From Casuarina equisetifolia (Eukaryota; Streptophyta; Magnoliopsida; Fagales; Casuarinaceae), in NCBI GenBank assembly GCA_028551475.1, contig CM052354.1, positions 16,949,258 through 17,013,257 of the forward strand: 64,000 bases of DNA. The letters run 5' to 3'. The position numbers and the translations under genes are program-made. Of the stretch, positions 12,441-24,938 are shown piece after piece. How positions within the stretch are numbered: the first letter of the stretch is position 1; every line of letters begins with the position of its first letter. Under the pieces are notes generated by a model. It made no database searches, had not been told where the DNA came from, and saw nothing but the letters and a program-made list of their open reading frames with translations.

Positions 12441-15400
12441 CACAACGTCTTGCCGCTGACGGCATGAAGATCTCCAACGTGGCAAAAAACTTGGGATAGA
12501 TACAGATGCCTTCTCCTCTGATGAAAGGGCGCAGTATTAGGCCCCCAACGTTGATATTGACGCAGCACGTTTATTTTCCGATTGGATGATAAATGATTGT
12601 ATGCACTTGATGGAGACTTAAGGTAAAGAAAAAAAGAAAAAAAAAAAAGTTACTGTCGCGACTGTCCCACAAATTCGAATTAAGAAATAAGTATATTAAC
12701 AGTCTGGTGCGGTAAATTTGACTTAGGAATCAATATGTCCTGCCCATCAACTATTTTCTTCCGGTAAGAAAAAAAAGAAAAAGAAAAGAAAACTGTCATT
12801 AATATTTTGATCGAATCAAAGAAAAGGTGCACAGTTTGAAAGAAATGTATTAATAATATAAGATATGTCAAAGTTTAGCAATTATATCTTAATAGATGTT
12901 TTTATTAATATAACAGTCATAAATTTTTAAAATACTTCTTATATTTAAACACCATCAAAAAGTAATATACGCTGTTAGAATCACAGATGAGCCACTTTTA
13001 CTCTTAAATGCCAAAATTATACTAGTTTATGCCGATTTCTCTAGTAGAATAGTTGTATTTTTTCTTTTCTTTTTTAAAGACGAGAACAGTTAATCATGTT
13101 CATCTTGTGGATCCTATACAATGGTTAGCTTGATTTCCAGGCGGACTTCCCAAAATTTAGATGATTGTAATATTCTACAAACTAACATTATTTAATAGGC
13201 GAAACAAGTATAGTGTCAGGAAAGCCACATTAATTCCACATGGTAATGACTTCGCCGGTGGACGCGGAAATCCAGATCTTTTGTCTGTATGACAGCGATA
13301 TGGAATCAAACAGGCCACGCTTCCCCGTTCAAAATCCACATGTACTGTGAAAAGATAGCGTCGCATCAGCTTTGCGTGGGATTATGAAGTTTGTTGTCTG
13401 AATTGTACAGACGTCGGGCCAATGATGAATATTTATGATAAAAACATCAAAGTTATAAAACCTGGCTTCGATGGCCACAAAAATAGATGCTGTATTATGT
13501 CCCATTCATGGTGTTTCTATAATCACAGAACAGACTTGGGACAGTGCAAGGAGCCAGAGAGTTTCCAGTTGAAGAATTAAGAAAGAAAATAATGCATTAG
13601 CATTGACTAAGCCAATGCCATTATGGCTAAGCGACGTGAAACAGTCGATTCGACAGCCAGCATCTTTTTGGTAAAAGAAGATTACGGTAATCGAAAATAG
13701 GGAGCACGGACCATTTGACAGTTTGGATCTACTCGTGTTCGTAGCATTTGTTTAAAATTGCAAACAACATAATCAAAACGTTTACTTTAGATTCACGAGA
13801 AAAAATGATAAAGAATGTGTTTTCCTTGTAAAACACATCAACCTCTTTTTTTTTTTTCTCTGGGCTTGCACAAACTACCAATTATTCCCAGTTTTCAAGT
13901 CAAGGTGATGATAATAGTTTAACGATGAAAAGAAAGAAAGAAAAAAAAAAAACATGTGCTTTTACCAGAGAAAGAATATTTTAGTCTACGAATTTAAATT
14001 TTTTTCATAAAAGTATTTGTTATGTAAATTCTGGAAGCTCTTTCTCCCAGTCTTCTTACATTTGAATTCAAATTTGTAAACATTATGTACTCCCGTAAGC
14101 ACTTCAAACATCTCAAACAAATTTTACGCATTTATTTAAAAAAAGAAAAGAAAAAACATGAGCTTTCCTTGTGGAAACCATATCCCTTTTTTCTTCTATG
14201 CTTTTCAAGGACTAGTAAACGTTCCTTTTTTCATGGAAATGGTATTCGCACGCTGACAAACTACGGGCAAAGAACATGATCACTATGCTGGAGAGAGACA
14301 AGAATTTCTTTCATAGATGGTAAATACTTGAGAAGTCAAATATTTGTCTGGCACAAGTAACATACCACTCTAATGGCATTTGAGATTACCTTTCGTCGGT
14401 TTTGCGGGCAGTCTTGACGATCGAGAGCTAACTGAACTCAGAACAAGTGTAAAATTTTGAAGATCAAAACCTCTGGATGATGGAAGAAATTCAAAGCAAG
14501 GTTTCGGGTTCCATGATTTTATATGAAAAATCATATTTTGTTAGTACAGAAAGTGAAGTACAAGGATGTACTGCATCTTACGTAGGACAAGTAAAAAGAT
14601 GTGCAGGGATCGTTTTTGTTATTTCCAGTAGCCAATCAATGTTCCGCCAAAGCTTAGCATCTTATATCTTGGTTTTGGCAAGATAATACATGACAAACAA
14701 GCTAAATCAACTGTTCAATCTTTTTTTTTTTTTTTTACTTTGGTAAAAGGGAGATGTGGAGGAGTTGGATCTCATACCTAAGACCTTTTGGCAGCATAAG
14801 TGAAGTTAAAATAATAAAGAAGCTGCATATTGGAAAATTGTAGAGGATCTTCCAGTACGGACTGAAATTACTTAATGTTAAGATTCACTGTTTTACAAAA
14901 TGTAAACTATGATAAGAATGGTTCTTGTGGAGAGCAAAAGTTAATTGGCTTCTCAAACATGTGAAAGGAAAAAGTTTCCAGACAAATATCTTTAAATATG
15001 TATTCATTTCATTTGTATGTGCTATCTAGAAAGAAAGGAATGATGAATCTTTTAAATTCATTGCTATTCTAGAAATTGTTATTTCCAAAACTATTAAAAG
15101 GATTATTAGAAATAGATTATTCAATATAAGAAAAATACTAGAATAACTGAAGACTTATATATTTAACATCTTAAAAATTAGATGAGCAATTTTATTTAAT
15201 TTGATGTTATATGTGGTCTTAACCTAAGGATGTACCCCTAGTTATATCATATACATTTGCATATTAGATATATATAAATCCATTACTTACATACAAAATA
15301 AAATAAAAATATTGGTTCGAGCCCATAAGTGTTGTTGGATCATTGTTAAAGAATATGATATCTGCTTTAACTATTAGTCATGTCTTTTAACTTAGTGGTA

Positions 15401-15872
15401 GCATTTGAGAATCCTAATATGGCATTGAAGCCCAGGTTAAATCTTATCCTACCCATTACCATGATGGTGTCACTGCTATTAGGATGACCTCTTAGTTTGC
15501 TTGGAGGTGTTAGAGGCCATGAGTCCCACATTGAAAAGAAGGAAGCCTATGATTGAGCTAAAATGAAGTTTCCTCCACTTTTTTAGATAGTTTTTAAGTT
15601 AGGATTTAGACCTTTTAATTTGATGTTAAAGCAATCTAATCCATTTCATGTGACTTTGAGCTTAATGATACTCAATGTGTAAAGGATTGTGCACAAGATA
15701 AGAGTTCTACATTGAAAAAATAAGATTTTTAAGGTAAAGTTTAAATAAAAGGAGGATCCTTTGAGCCTTGACCGAACTTTTAGGTTGGGCTAAGCCTTCT
15801 AACTTTTATCATGCTCATTTTCCATTGATGCAAACCTAATAAATGTAAGTACAAAAAGAGATCAAGATATAC
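12441..15872. other. Intergenic region between the two laccase copies
   Basis: The first kilobase is the laccase upstream region. Many poly-A/T runs occur and no exon is supported. Around 15395-15560 there is a weak TRIM-like pattern: a GGCATTGAAGCCCAGGTT stretch resembling a degenerate primer site, then TGTTAGAGGCCATGAGTCCC, which looks like an LTR start. I could not find a matching second repeat. Confidence 0.45.
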
Positions 15873-16691
15873 CTACAATATGCCTGAAGAATATCAATTG
15901 TTGGGGTTTGAACAACTATATTATTCAAGCTTGCTGCTAGTCTATCCCCACTCGGCCCCTTACATGTTGCAACGGGGCAATGAAAATGGTTTATAGAACT
16001 TGTCATGTAGATTCTTCTTGTGATATTCAATGGATCTTTGACGAGGTGCTCTCAGCTTGCCAAGCTCCTTAAGCGCTTTGTGAAGTTTTGTGCAAGAACA
16101 CTGTCATTATGAATAGGAAGGATTGAGAAGTGAATGGATGATGAGAAAGCATAATTGCCATTATATTTGAGAACTTTCGTCATGAAATGGGACGCTGCTT
16201 GCTACATGAACAATAGAAGTAATGTAATGGCAACTAAGAGGTTGGTTTGTTGTTAACAAAACATCCATTGTTTGTCCTAGAACAATCATGATATAGTTTG
16301 TTTTTGTGAGGCTGTGCTTTGTAGTTCCAAAGAATTGTTCTTCATTCATTATGGCATTGACTATGGAAAAAATATATGCCTTGACATAGTTAACTTTTAG
16401 ACGGTACATCATTTTTGTAGCAGGGAAACAACATGATCATTAGACAAATTGATTTTCAAAGCTAAATAAAGAAAAATCATGCAATTAAAAAAAAAAAAGA
16501 AAAGGGTAGACAAGAGAAGTTAGGGATCCAAGTTCATTCGCCATTTTGGTGTTAGGAATTTCCTTCATACCATTAGAACATTCATACAAATCTCCTGGTT
16601 GGTCATTGACGATGTAAGCATCCGAAATGTGATCACCACCAACTGTAAGGGCCTTTAATTTTAGCCATTACATCTCCCTTATACCATTCCC
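15873..16691 (-). pseudogene. Decayed second laccase copy (exons 4 and 5 only)
   Basis: Exon 4 remnant: 16691 to about 16565, beginning GEWYKGDVM and, after a frameshift, ISDAYIVNDQPG. Exon 5 remnant: about 16413-15873, with MYRLKVNY, IVNAIMNEEQFFG, GQTMDVLLTTNQ and ending TPTIDILQAYCR at a GT donor. These align to the same exons of the laccase 4 kb to the right (same order and strand). The copy has frameshifts, a lost exon 5 acceptor, and no trace of exons 1-3 or of exons 6-7 with their copper boxes. It is a tandem-duplicate pseudogene. Confidence 0.85.
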
Positions 16692-19157
16692 CTATTAATC
16701 AATACATTAAAACAAGAAGATTAACATATTTAGTGCATAGTTTTAATGCAACATGTGGAAGTCTTTTAAAAAAAATTAGAAAGAAAATGAAACCTTAAAG
16801 TGCATACCAGGAACAAAATTATCCTATTTCATTTTAAACTTCACTTGTACGGGGAGAGCATTTTCTCATTTTAAAAATATTTTTCTAAATAAAATTTAGG
16901 TAATGTGAGACATTTTCTACACTACTTTTAGCACACATTTTTTATGAAGTATCAACTTGAAATGGAAATGTCCCTTTCTTATCCTCCAAAAGCACAAGAT
17001 GAAAATATAGTGTAAATGCAGTTATGCTGATGAAGTTTTTGAGTTATCAGATGCAAGGTATTCTAATTCTTTCGTCTACTTATTTATACGAGAGTGAGAA
17101 TGAGGCAGTTAAGAGAACTATATCGAGCGGCGTTAGTTAACGCTGTGCCCCATTAATTGAAATGCCTAATTCTAAAGTGGAGAGACGTCTCCTGCTGCCA
17201 AGAAGGTAGTTACCCTGCGCCCCTTTGGCTGTTTTTGTCGTTTGACCTTCAAAACGACTTCGTATTCTTAATTGTGCATGTGGCGGGGATGTTATCTCTT
17301 CCATGGAGCTGGGTGAACCAAAATATCGCTGTATTGTTCCTCGATCAGGCATTGTAAGCCATGTAGTTTTTGTAAAAAGATGTTTCAAAATTATGACCAA
17401 TATTTTAAATAACCTCATTACTCTTAATATGATTATATTAACGAAAGTGTTTCTGGGTGTTCCCATTTTATATAGCGGTTGGAGTTCGGACTTTTGATAC
17501 AGTTCCGAGAACTTTAGGAAACTAGAGCTTCCAGGAGTCTAAATCCAAAAATATATCGGGTCCGTGGGCTCCGACAGACCCAGTAGATCAATCTAATTTA
17601 CATGATTTTTTATTTCTTAACTTTTCGAACCTTTCAAGCTTTGTAACATCTATTAATATTTGTCGGGGACAAGAATTTTATCTATGAAATAAATATTATT
17701 AACTAATTTTTAAGTATAAAAAATATTCAAGTTAATTTTATTTTTAATATAATATTAGAAGTCAAGCTAATTCAATTCAAACATTATTTAACTTTGAACC
17801 CTCTGGATATGTTTGAATATGCAAGAAAGTATCCCTTCTACCCATATTCATTTTGCCTTGTTTAGAAAAAAGTGTTCTATCAAAAATGGCCTATTATCTA
17901 GGCCATTGTGCTTATTATCATCCTCCTTGCTAAATGTCCTGTTGTTTTCTACATATTGAACTTCCTAATTATATTAGTAGCAAAAAGTGGCTTTACTGCC
18001 AATCCATGAATTTAAATAAGGATAATAAGAAAAGTGTGGAATAAGGTTGGATTCTTTGTTAAACAGGATAATAATTTACTGCTCCTGCTGCCAAACGTAT
18101 GGTGTTCTTGTAGACGAATGGTGAAAGAAAGATCTGGATAAGAAGAAGGCCTCCGGCTTCCAACAAAGAAAAGAACCTGAGCCGCAAGGGAAGTGCTTTT
18201 TTCTCTTTGTGAAAGTAGACACCAATCAGATCAATCTAATTTACATGAAGGGTGTCTACTTTCGTGTATAATGATAAATACCCTTTCCTGCGGATGGTAA
18301 TTACGTCATTTTAGCTTTCAAGGGAATATATAATCTCTTGCTGTCAAGATTGTTTGTCCAAGTCAACTCTGTCAAGCATTGATAGGCCTACGTAAATGGT
18401 GATATATACCTAACTTGCATATGATTTGGAGAGGTCAGGTTTTTTTTCCCACTCAATTTAATGTCACGCTGTATTATAGAAAATTCATATTTCAATTCAA
18501 ATGTCCGTTCAAAAATTATTATTTTTATATATTTAAACATTATTTTTTAAGAATGTAAAATATATATTACTTCTTAAAATATGCACCTTTGCAATGTGAG
18601 TTACCACTGCAAGCGGTAAAATTTAACATGTAAATTGTAACGTGTAATGCACAAGACGACAGGCGTAAGCTAGCTTTTAAGGCCTGCAGTGTTAGCCCTT
18701 CCCAACCACAGAAACGGGTTGGACGCTTAAAAGTGGCATTTTCAAAGGATTGGGGCACTCTTTCTCCAAAGGATGTGCCAACAGCTATCATCCATTGGGA
18801 AATTGTTGCAGTTAAAATAGCCAGCCCCTTACTCCAATTATTGGCCTCCTAGGCATTTTTTCTACGATCTAAGGAAAACTCCCACGCCCGACACAAATAG
18901 TTTTACCCCACGACAGCAGAAGCAGATTCAGAGGTGGAATCTGTCTTGTCATATCTCTTCCTCCTCTGCTACAGGTATTTGCTCCCCCCTTACGCTTACA
19001 ACATAAGGGGCTGCTTTCGTCCAGCCATGTAGGAAAACTCACCCTAGCCACTATAGTGACTCCAGCCCCTAACTCTAGCTGAAAAGCACCCTCCATCCAT
19101 TTCCCCTCTTCCGTGTACCCAAAAGCCCTATAGCCCAGTTTATGAGCCCCTTTCCAA
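16692..19157. other. Intergenic region without a recognisable gene
   Basis: No gene family was recognised. The two most open stretches, minus 17466-17137 and minus 19096-18869, show no domain and lack splice context, so I do not call them genes. A perfect short inverted repeat at 18211-18263 is listed separately. Confidence 0.45.
18211..18263. repeat. Perfect 13-bp inverted repeat with 27-nt loop
   Basis: GAAAGTAGACACC (18211-18223) pairs perfectly with GGTGTCTACTTTC (18251-18263). The loop contains a 21-base word (18228-18248) that also occurs identically at 17585-17605. Confidence 0.85.
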
Positions 19158-19162
19158 TTACC

Positions 19163-19649
19163 TGTTGGGAGAATTCAATCAAGTCGTATCAACCACAAAG
19201 AGATTGAACACACAAATATAAGAACGCACACACCCAAAAACAATAGATTTAAGAGGTTCGGAATATCACATTGTCCTATATCCCCTGTAGTTTCTTTTTA
19301 TTAGATTTTCTCATACATTCCCTCTCTTCAAATAGATATCTTATGGATTCTCTCATCAACTAGAATCCATGAGAGGAGCTCTCTTCAACAATTAGCCCCC
19401 TATGGGGACTTTCTTAACTCGCCCATTAGGTTTCTCTATACTTCTCCTATTTATAGAGAAATCCTAAAAAAATCCTAGTTGAATATTATTAGGAAAACTT
19501 ACTTCTATATAAGGATAAGAATCATAACCTGATACTACTAAGAAATCCACTATATCTAGAAGATATTTTCTAGTTCCACAATTACATAAAGTCCCCTGAT
19601 TGTAATGACAACTATACCCTTTAACTTAATTGTTCTACCAATCCTAACA
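19163..19649 (-). mobile_element. Solo LTR of an LTR retrotransposon, 487 bp
   Basis: The block begins TGTTGGGAG and ends CCTAACA. It is flanked by an exact 5-bp target-site duplication TTACC (19158-19162 and 19650-19654). Read on the minus strand it has LTR features in the expected order: TGTTAGG start, a TATA box (CTATAAATAGGAG, near 19450), an AATAAAAAG polyadenylation signal, and an end in CTCCCAACA. No internal region remains, so this is a solo LTR left by recombination between two LTRs. The element family was not identified. Confidence 0.85.
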
Positions 19650-19654
19650 TTACC

Positions 19655-20470
19655 TCACCCAATCTCATGAGAAGCAAGCCCAGCAAGCCCTACCAAGGAT
19701 GATAGATGCAGAAGTGGCCAAAGAAATCGGAGGAAGATAGTAGTTAGGCAACTGTATGCTCCAAGGTACATTATTAATATTCTGGGAATTAGAAACATTG
19801 ACAAAAAGAGGAACAAAATGGGGTAGGAGTACACTTTTTTAGCTGCAGCTATACTTTAGTTCGTAGTCTACCTAACCCTTGGTTCTCGTAATCAAGTTTT
19901 TCATTCTCACTACTTATGTACTTTTTCTTACTTAATCCATACTTCTTTACCTTTTCTACTTTTACTTATAACTCAAGGTGAACAGTCGGCTTTGCAAGCG
20001 AATAGAGAGCCCTTGCGCGTTTGAGTTGGGAGCTCGAAAAGCGTACCAGCAGTTTGAGTGGTGAAAGGGCCATTTGTTTAATAATCTGAAGATAGAAAAC
20101 CAAAATGATTTTGAACTTCACTTCAATAGTCTCGTATCCATGTTGCCCCGACTCCGAACTCAATGTTTGTTAACTAAGCAGGACATTAGCAAACTTGTTA
20201 TGTCAAAGCCAACATTTGTCCTCAACGTAGACACGCAAACATGGCAGCAGAGTGTCAGAAGCATGGAAAGGGTAAAACGTGTTGTTTTATGCTCATTAAT
20301 GAAGCATGAGGGGGTTTAGTATGTAGCCTACACTTAGGTATGATTGCATGCTTGTATAGTCTTAAATATACGCTTGTCGAAACCCACCTAGTCAAGTCAC
20401 TAGGACACATGGCTAGGTTATAAGAGAAGGCAACGCTACGTGGAAGATAGATTTTGTAAACCCAAAACCT
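19655..20470. other. Sequence upstream of Ty3 element 1
   Basis: No gene is supported. The portion just before 20471 (from about 20333, TGTAGCCTACAC) may be the 5' part of the first Ty3 element's LTR. This cannot be checked because the 3' LTR copy lacks the corresponding part. Confidence 0.35.
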
Positions 20471-20627
20471 AGTTCCTTAAGATGTTCCCATATCTCTGAA
20501 TATAGGCTCTGTTAATCCAAAGCTTTCTCTACCACCATAGGTAAAAAGAACAAACACCAGCCCTGGAAAAAGGATGTTGTCCTTCAATCCAAGCTGGTGT
20601 AGGGATCCACATATTCCAAACCTAACA
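20471..20627 (+). repeat. 3' part of the 5' LTR, Ty3 element 1
   Basis: Matches 24782-24938 with the same length and roughly ten differences by eye, and ends CCTAACA next to the primer-binding-site relic. The LTR may start at TGTTCCC (about 20483) or further left. Confidence 0.75.
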
Positions 20628-20653
20628 ATAAGGTATCGGAGCCCTCACGGGTG

Positions 20654-22140
20654 ATGGCTGACTTGTAATTTGTCCTTTTTGAGAAAAGCCTCAACCAACA
20701 TTTCTCTGAAATGATGGCTGTCATGCAGCAACAATTCGTGACGTCCATTTACGAATGGACAAGTGAACTGGCGACCTCCAGTCCCAAATCCATACCCTAA
20801 AGAGTGAGCTCTGCCATGACTCAGGTGAGTCCTCTAAAGGGAAAGGAATAGCGATGGATGCCCCCTCTCTTCCCAAAGGCCTGAAGTTCGAGTTCCCTCG
20901 CTTCGCTGATGGTGAAGATCCCACTAGATAGGTATGCCGTGCCAACCAGTTCTTGAGCTAAACCATACTTGTGAGGAGGAAAAAGTTCCCGTCGCTTCTT
21001 GGAATCTTGAAGCGGAGGTGCACATTTGGTTCCAAATGCTCAAAAAGACGTCACCCACCAACACTCTCTCTTGGCAGTAACTTATAGACGCTCTATTTGG
21101 AAGGTATGGTCTTTCCCAGTTTCAAGATTTCTATGGGGAACTAACAAAGTTACAACAAACAGGCTTTGTCGAGGATTATCACTAGTAGTACGATCGACTT
21201 GCCATGAAGTCCGATCCCATGACCCCTAAGCAAACGATTAGCGGCTTCATTAACGGCTTAAAGGAAGCCATCCATATAAAAGTCCAAGCTAAAAGACCTG
21301 CTACTTTCCTAGAAGCCTTAGAGCTCACTCGCATGTATGAAGCTAAAGGCTAAGACAAGTCTGTGGTTCAACCTGTTGCAAAAAAAAGCTGGGATAAACC
21401 GCCAGCCAAGGCTCCTGTTCCAATTAAGAAGTTATCTCCCATGAAACTCATGGAAAGAAAGACACAGGGCCTTTGTTTCAACTGTGATGAACATTACTTT
21501 CCCAGCCATCGATGCAAACACCTTTTCTTTCTAGAAAGTCCCCAGCTTTTGGAAACCAGTGTTGGTTCAGTCCTTGAGGTGCCAGCAGTGGAAGAAGAAG
21601 TGCCAGACATCTCCATGCATGCTATTTGTGCAGCAACGTGCTGGGATGATAACCCCCCAAACTATGCATGTTACTGTCTACTCCCTGAGCACAATTATCC
21701 AATTAGTGTACTACTGGACACAAGGAGGTCTCACAACTTCTTGAAGGAAGGCATTGCACATCACCTTGGTTTACAACCCACTACTTTCGACTAGTTTGAA
21801 GTCACTATAGCCAATGGTGACAAGGTGGTGAGCCAAGGGTGTTATTAGGCCGTTACCATTATCTTGCAAGGAGTCTAACAACAAGTTGACTTATACTTAC
21901 TTCCCCTCCAAGGGTTAGACGCGGTGCTAGGCATTCAGTGGCTCCGTACTCTTGGTAAGGTCAAGTGGGATTTTTCCCATCTCTACATGACCTTCATTGC
22001 AGTAAGCCAACGAGTCAAACTCTTCAGCTCACAGGCCCCCAACGATCAAGTCTTTGATGAACGCTGGATCAGAAAGGAAATCCAAAAGGAAGAGACGGTT
22101 ATACTATTGCATATATGTGGTGTTCAACCATCAGATTCCT
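20654..22140 (+). pseudogene. gag-protease of Ty3 element 1, broken
   Basis: Starts at an ATG 11 bases after the primer-binding-site relic. The Gag has MQQQFVTSIYEW and LKFEFPRFADGEDP near its start. From 21363 a 143-codon open stretch carries the zinc knuckle CFNCDEHYFPSHRC and then a retropepsin-like segment. In that segment the active-site triplet, usually DSG or DTG, reads DTR (SVLLDTRRSHNF, about 21705-21740), so the protease is dead. 21924-22142 gives LGIQWLRTLG, the conserved protease C-terminal flap. Several in-frame stops separate these blocks. Confidence 0.8.
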
Positions 22141-22379
22141 AACAAAATGGTGCTAAGGCAGCAAGTTTGTTAGAACTAGTTGTGACTCACGTTGCCCCTA
22201 GTGTAATGTTGCACTCCATTAGCGAAACACCGTGTTTCACTAATACACTCCCAGACGACACAACTCCTATGGACCGTCTTCTTTGAGAGTTTTCAGATGT
22301 CTTTGTAGAACCAAAGGGTTCACTGCCTAGGCAATTCCCTTGGAACCGGGCTCTTCTCTTGTTTTAGCTCATGCTTATA

Positions 22380-23650
22380 GATACCTGTTCTTCTAAAAAA
22401 CTGAGATAGAACGGCTAGTTAAGGAACTGTTGGCAAGTGGAATGGTTTGTCTAAGTGTCAGTCCATACTCTTCTCCCGTGATTTTAGTTCGAAAAGGCAA
22501 TGGTTCTTGGCGGCTTTGTGTTGACTATAGAGCTCTCAACACTCTCACCATCAAAGATCGTTTCCTCATCCCCACAGTGGATAAGCTTTTAAATGAGCTC
22601 AAGGGAGCCCATATCTTTTCCAAGCTTGACCTCCGAGCAGGTTATCACCAAATCTTTGTTAAGGAGGAGGATGTCCCCAAGACAACCTTCAGAACTCCTT
22701 TTGGTCACTATGAATATCTCGTAATGCCATTTGGGCTCACAAATGCCCTGTCCACATTCCAGAATCTCATGAACTCCATCTTTGCTGATTATCTCTGGAA
22801 GTTCGTCCTCATCTTCTTTGACGACATCCTTATCTTCAGCAAGGACTGGACATTACACATGGAGCATGTTAACAGTGTTCTTACTGTCCTATGGCAGCAT
22901 AAGCTACTCACCAAAAAAGAAAAATGCACATTCAACCAAACTAGGGTTCAATTCCTTGGTCATGTGATAGACCAAGGAGGCATCTCCATGGATAGAGAGA
23001 AAATTGCTTGCATGTTGGACTGGCCTCGCTCGTGCTCTGTAAAAGCCCTCAAAGGATTTCTCAACTTAACCGGTTACTACCGGCATTTTGTCCGCAACTA
23101 TGGTGTATTGGCATGACCTCTCACAAAGCTCTTGAGAAAGGGCTACTTTCACTGGAATGATGAAGCCGAAGAAGCCTTTCAACAGCTCAAGGTGGCCATG
23201 ACCCAAGCCCCTGTTCTCTCCCCACCAGACTTCCAGCAAGTTTTTACAGTTGAATGTGATGTGTTCGCAGTGGGTGTGGGGGTAGTTTTCTCCCAAAATT
23301 GACATCCAATGGCCTTTTTCAGTAAAGCATTGCATGGTAAGAATCTTTTACTATTAACTTATGAAAAGGAATTACTGGCACTTGTACTATCAGTGCAAGC
23401 TTGGCGCCATTACTTGTTGGGGCGGCAATTTGTAGTGAAGTCTGATCAGTAGAGTTTATGTTATTTGTGGTCTTAACAAATCACTACACCCACGTAAGAA
23501 CATTGGCTCGTCCAGTTAATGGGATTTGACTTCACAGTCAAATACCAACCCGGCCTTGCCAATAAGGTGGCAGATGCTTTGTCTTGGCAAGCCAAACCAG
23601 AGGCCAACTCACAAAATCAGGAAGAGCAAAAAGGAACTCTCGTGGTTGTA
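22380..23650 (+). pseudogene. Reverse transcriptase-RNase H of Ty3 element 1
   Basis: The open stretch 22430-23116 (228 codons) holds RT motifs: SSPVILVRK, CVDYRALN, FSKLDLRAGYHQ, MPFGLTNA and the catalytic FFDDIL with both aspartates. After a stop at about 23115, the connection and RNase H domains continue (LTYEKELLALVL, then ADALS near 23570) with a few more stops. Except for these stops the domain is well preserved. Confidence 0.85.
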
Positions 23651-23699
23651 TCAACCCCAACTCCGTTGTGGTTAGAGGCCATTTGACAGGAGAACTCCT

Positions 23700-24730
23700 T
23701 TAATCCAGTTCTTCAAGATCTCATCGGTCATGTGCAAAGTGGTGAATCTATCGGGTTATGGCAATACATCAATGGTATTTTGTATTTTAAAGGGAGGATT
23801 TTTATCCATGAAAAATCTGCCCTTATCAAGGAAATTTTGGAGCAAATGCATGGGTCTGCCCATGAAGGTTTCCACAAGAGTCTGCAAAGGGTCCGCTCTG
23901 TTTTTTACTGGAAATATCTTTGCCAAGATGTCTTAGAGTTTGTCATGAGTTGTATGGTTTGTCAATGGGAGAAGTGGCAAAATAATTTCCCATTTGGGTT
24001 ATTGGAACCCCTTCCAATCCTAGAAAATATATGGGAAGAAATATCAATGGAATTCATCGATGGGCTTCCTCCGTCACACGGAAAAAATTCAATATATGTG
24101 GTGGTTGATCGACTAACTAAGTTCGCAAGGTTCCTTCCCTTATCCCACCCATATTCAGCAGAAATGGTGGCTGGCCTATTCTTCGACCAGATATTCTGTT
24201 TATTCGGGCTTCCCAAGTCTATTACCTATGATTGAGATCCCCTGTTTACCAGCAAGTTCTGGACTGAGCTCTTTTGACTCTAAGGCACAATTTTTTGATT
24301 TTCTTCCTCTTACCATCCCCAAATGGATGGTCAAACAAAAGTCGCCAACCGATCCTTGGAAACTTATCTTCGGTGCTTTGCAGGCGACAAGCCAAAGGAT
24401 TGGGCTCGCTGGATTCCTTGGGCAGAATACTACCATAATACTAGTATCAACTCATTAACTAAGAAGACCCCGTATGAGCTAGTGTTTGGGAAGCCTCCCC
24501 CAACCTTACTAGGGCGTGCACGAGAAGTGGCTATAGATCTCCAACTACGAACCCACGATGAAGTACTAGGGCAGTTATGGTATCAACTCCAAGAAGCTTA
24601 AAATCGGATGAAGCTTTTCTTTGATAAAAAATGGACAAAGGCCACCTTTGAAGTAGATTTTTCAAAGGTAGGAAATTGACGCTTCATTTTTTTAATAGTC
24701 TCCTAGGTGGTGCCATCAACGTCCAGTCCT
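23700..24730 (+). pseudogene. Integrase of Ty3 element 1, 3' end deleted
   Basis: The open stretch 23732-24235 includes the zinc-binding HHCC region (HGSAHEGFHKSL ... CMVCQ) and the first catalytic part of the core (MEFIDGLP, VVVDRLTKF). After stops, 24323-24601 continues the core to YELVFGKPPP. It breaks off within the C-terminal domain near 24660. A short tail near 24705-24760 (GGAINVQSLPFDQ) is the last recognisable piece, and no chromodomain remains. Confidence 0.8.
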
Positions 24731-24784
24731 TGCCATTTGATCAGAACTTAAGGGACATTCTTTATGGTGCCATCAACGTCCAGT
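24708..24784. repeat. 20-bp direct repeat at the pol/3' LTR junction
   Basis: TGGTGCCATCAACGTCCAGT occurs at 24708-24727 and 24765-24784, spaced 57 bp. The second copy abuts the truncated 3' LTR block, suggesting a deletion and repair event at this junction. Confidence 0.85.
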
Positions 24785-24938
24785 TCCTTGAGATGTTCCC
24801 ATCTCTCTGAATATAGGCTCTGTTAATCCAAAGCTTTCTCTACCACCATAGGTAAAAAGAACAAACACCAGCCCTGGAACAAGGACGTTGTCCTTCAATC
24901 CAAGCCGGTGTAGCAATCCACATATTCCAAACCTAACA
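24782..24938 (+). repeat. Truncated 3' LTR, Ty3 element 1
   Basis: Homologous to 20471-20627, ending CCTAACA. No purine-rich tract precedes it and no target-site duplication is clear, consistent with loss of its 5' part. Confidence 0.75.

Larger units (their letters stand above)
20471..24938 (+). mobile_element. Ty3/gypsy element 1 (chromovirus-like), degenerate
   Basis: Two homologous 157-bp blocks (20471-20627 and 24782-24938), both ending CCTAACA, bracket gag, protease, RT, RNase H and integrase in Ty3 order on the plus strand. A primer-binding-site relic, AAGGTATCGGAGCC, follows the left block at 20630-20643. Gag and pol carry several stops. The far 3' part of pol (end of integrase and any chromodomain) and the start of the 3' LTR are missing. 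The zinc-knuckle style CFNCDEHYFPSHRC is the form seen in some plant chromoviruses. Confidence 0.85.

Noticed and set aside
17137..17497. Overlapping open frames on both strands
   Set aside because: No domain, no splice context, and frames open on both strands by chance.
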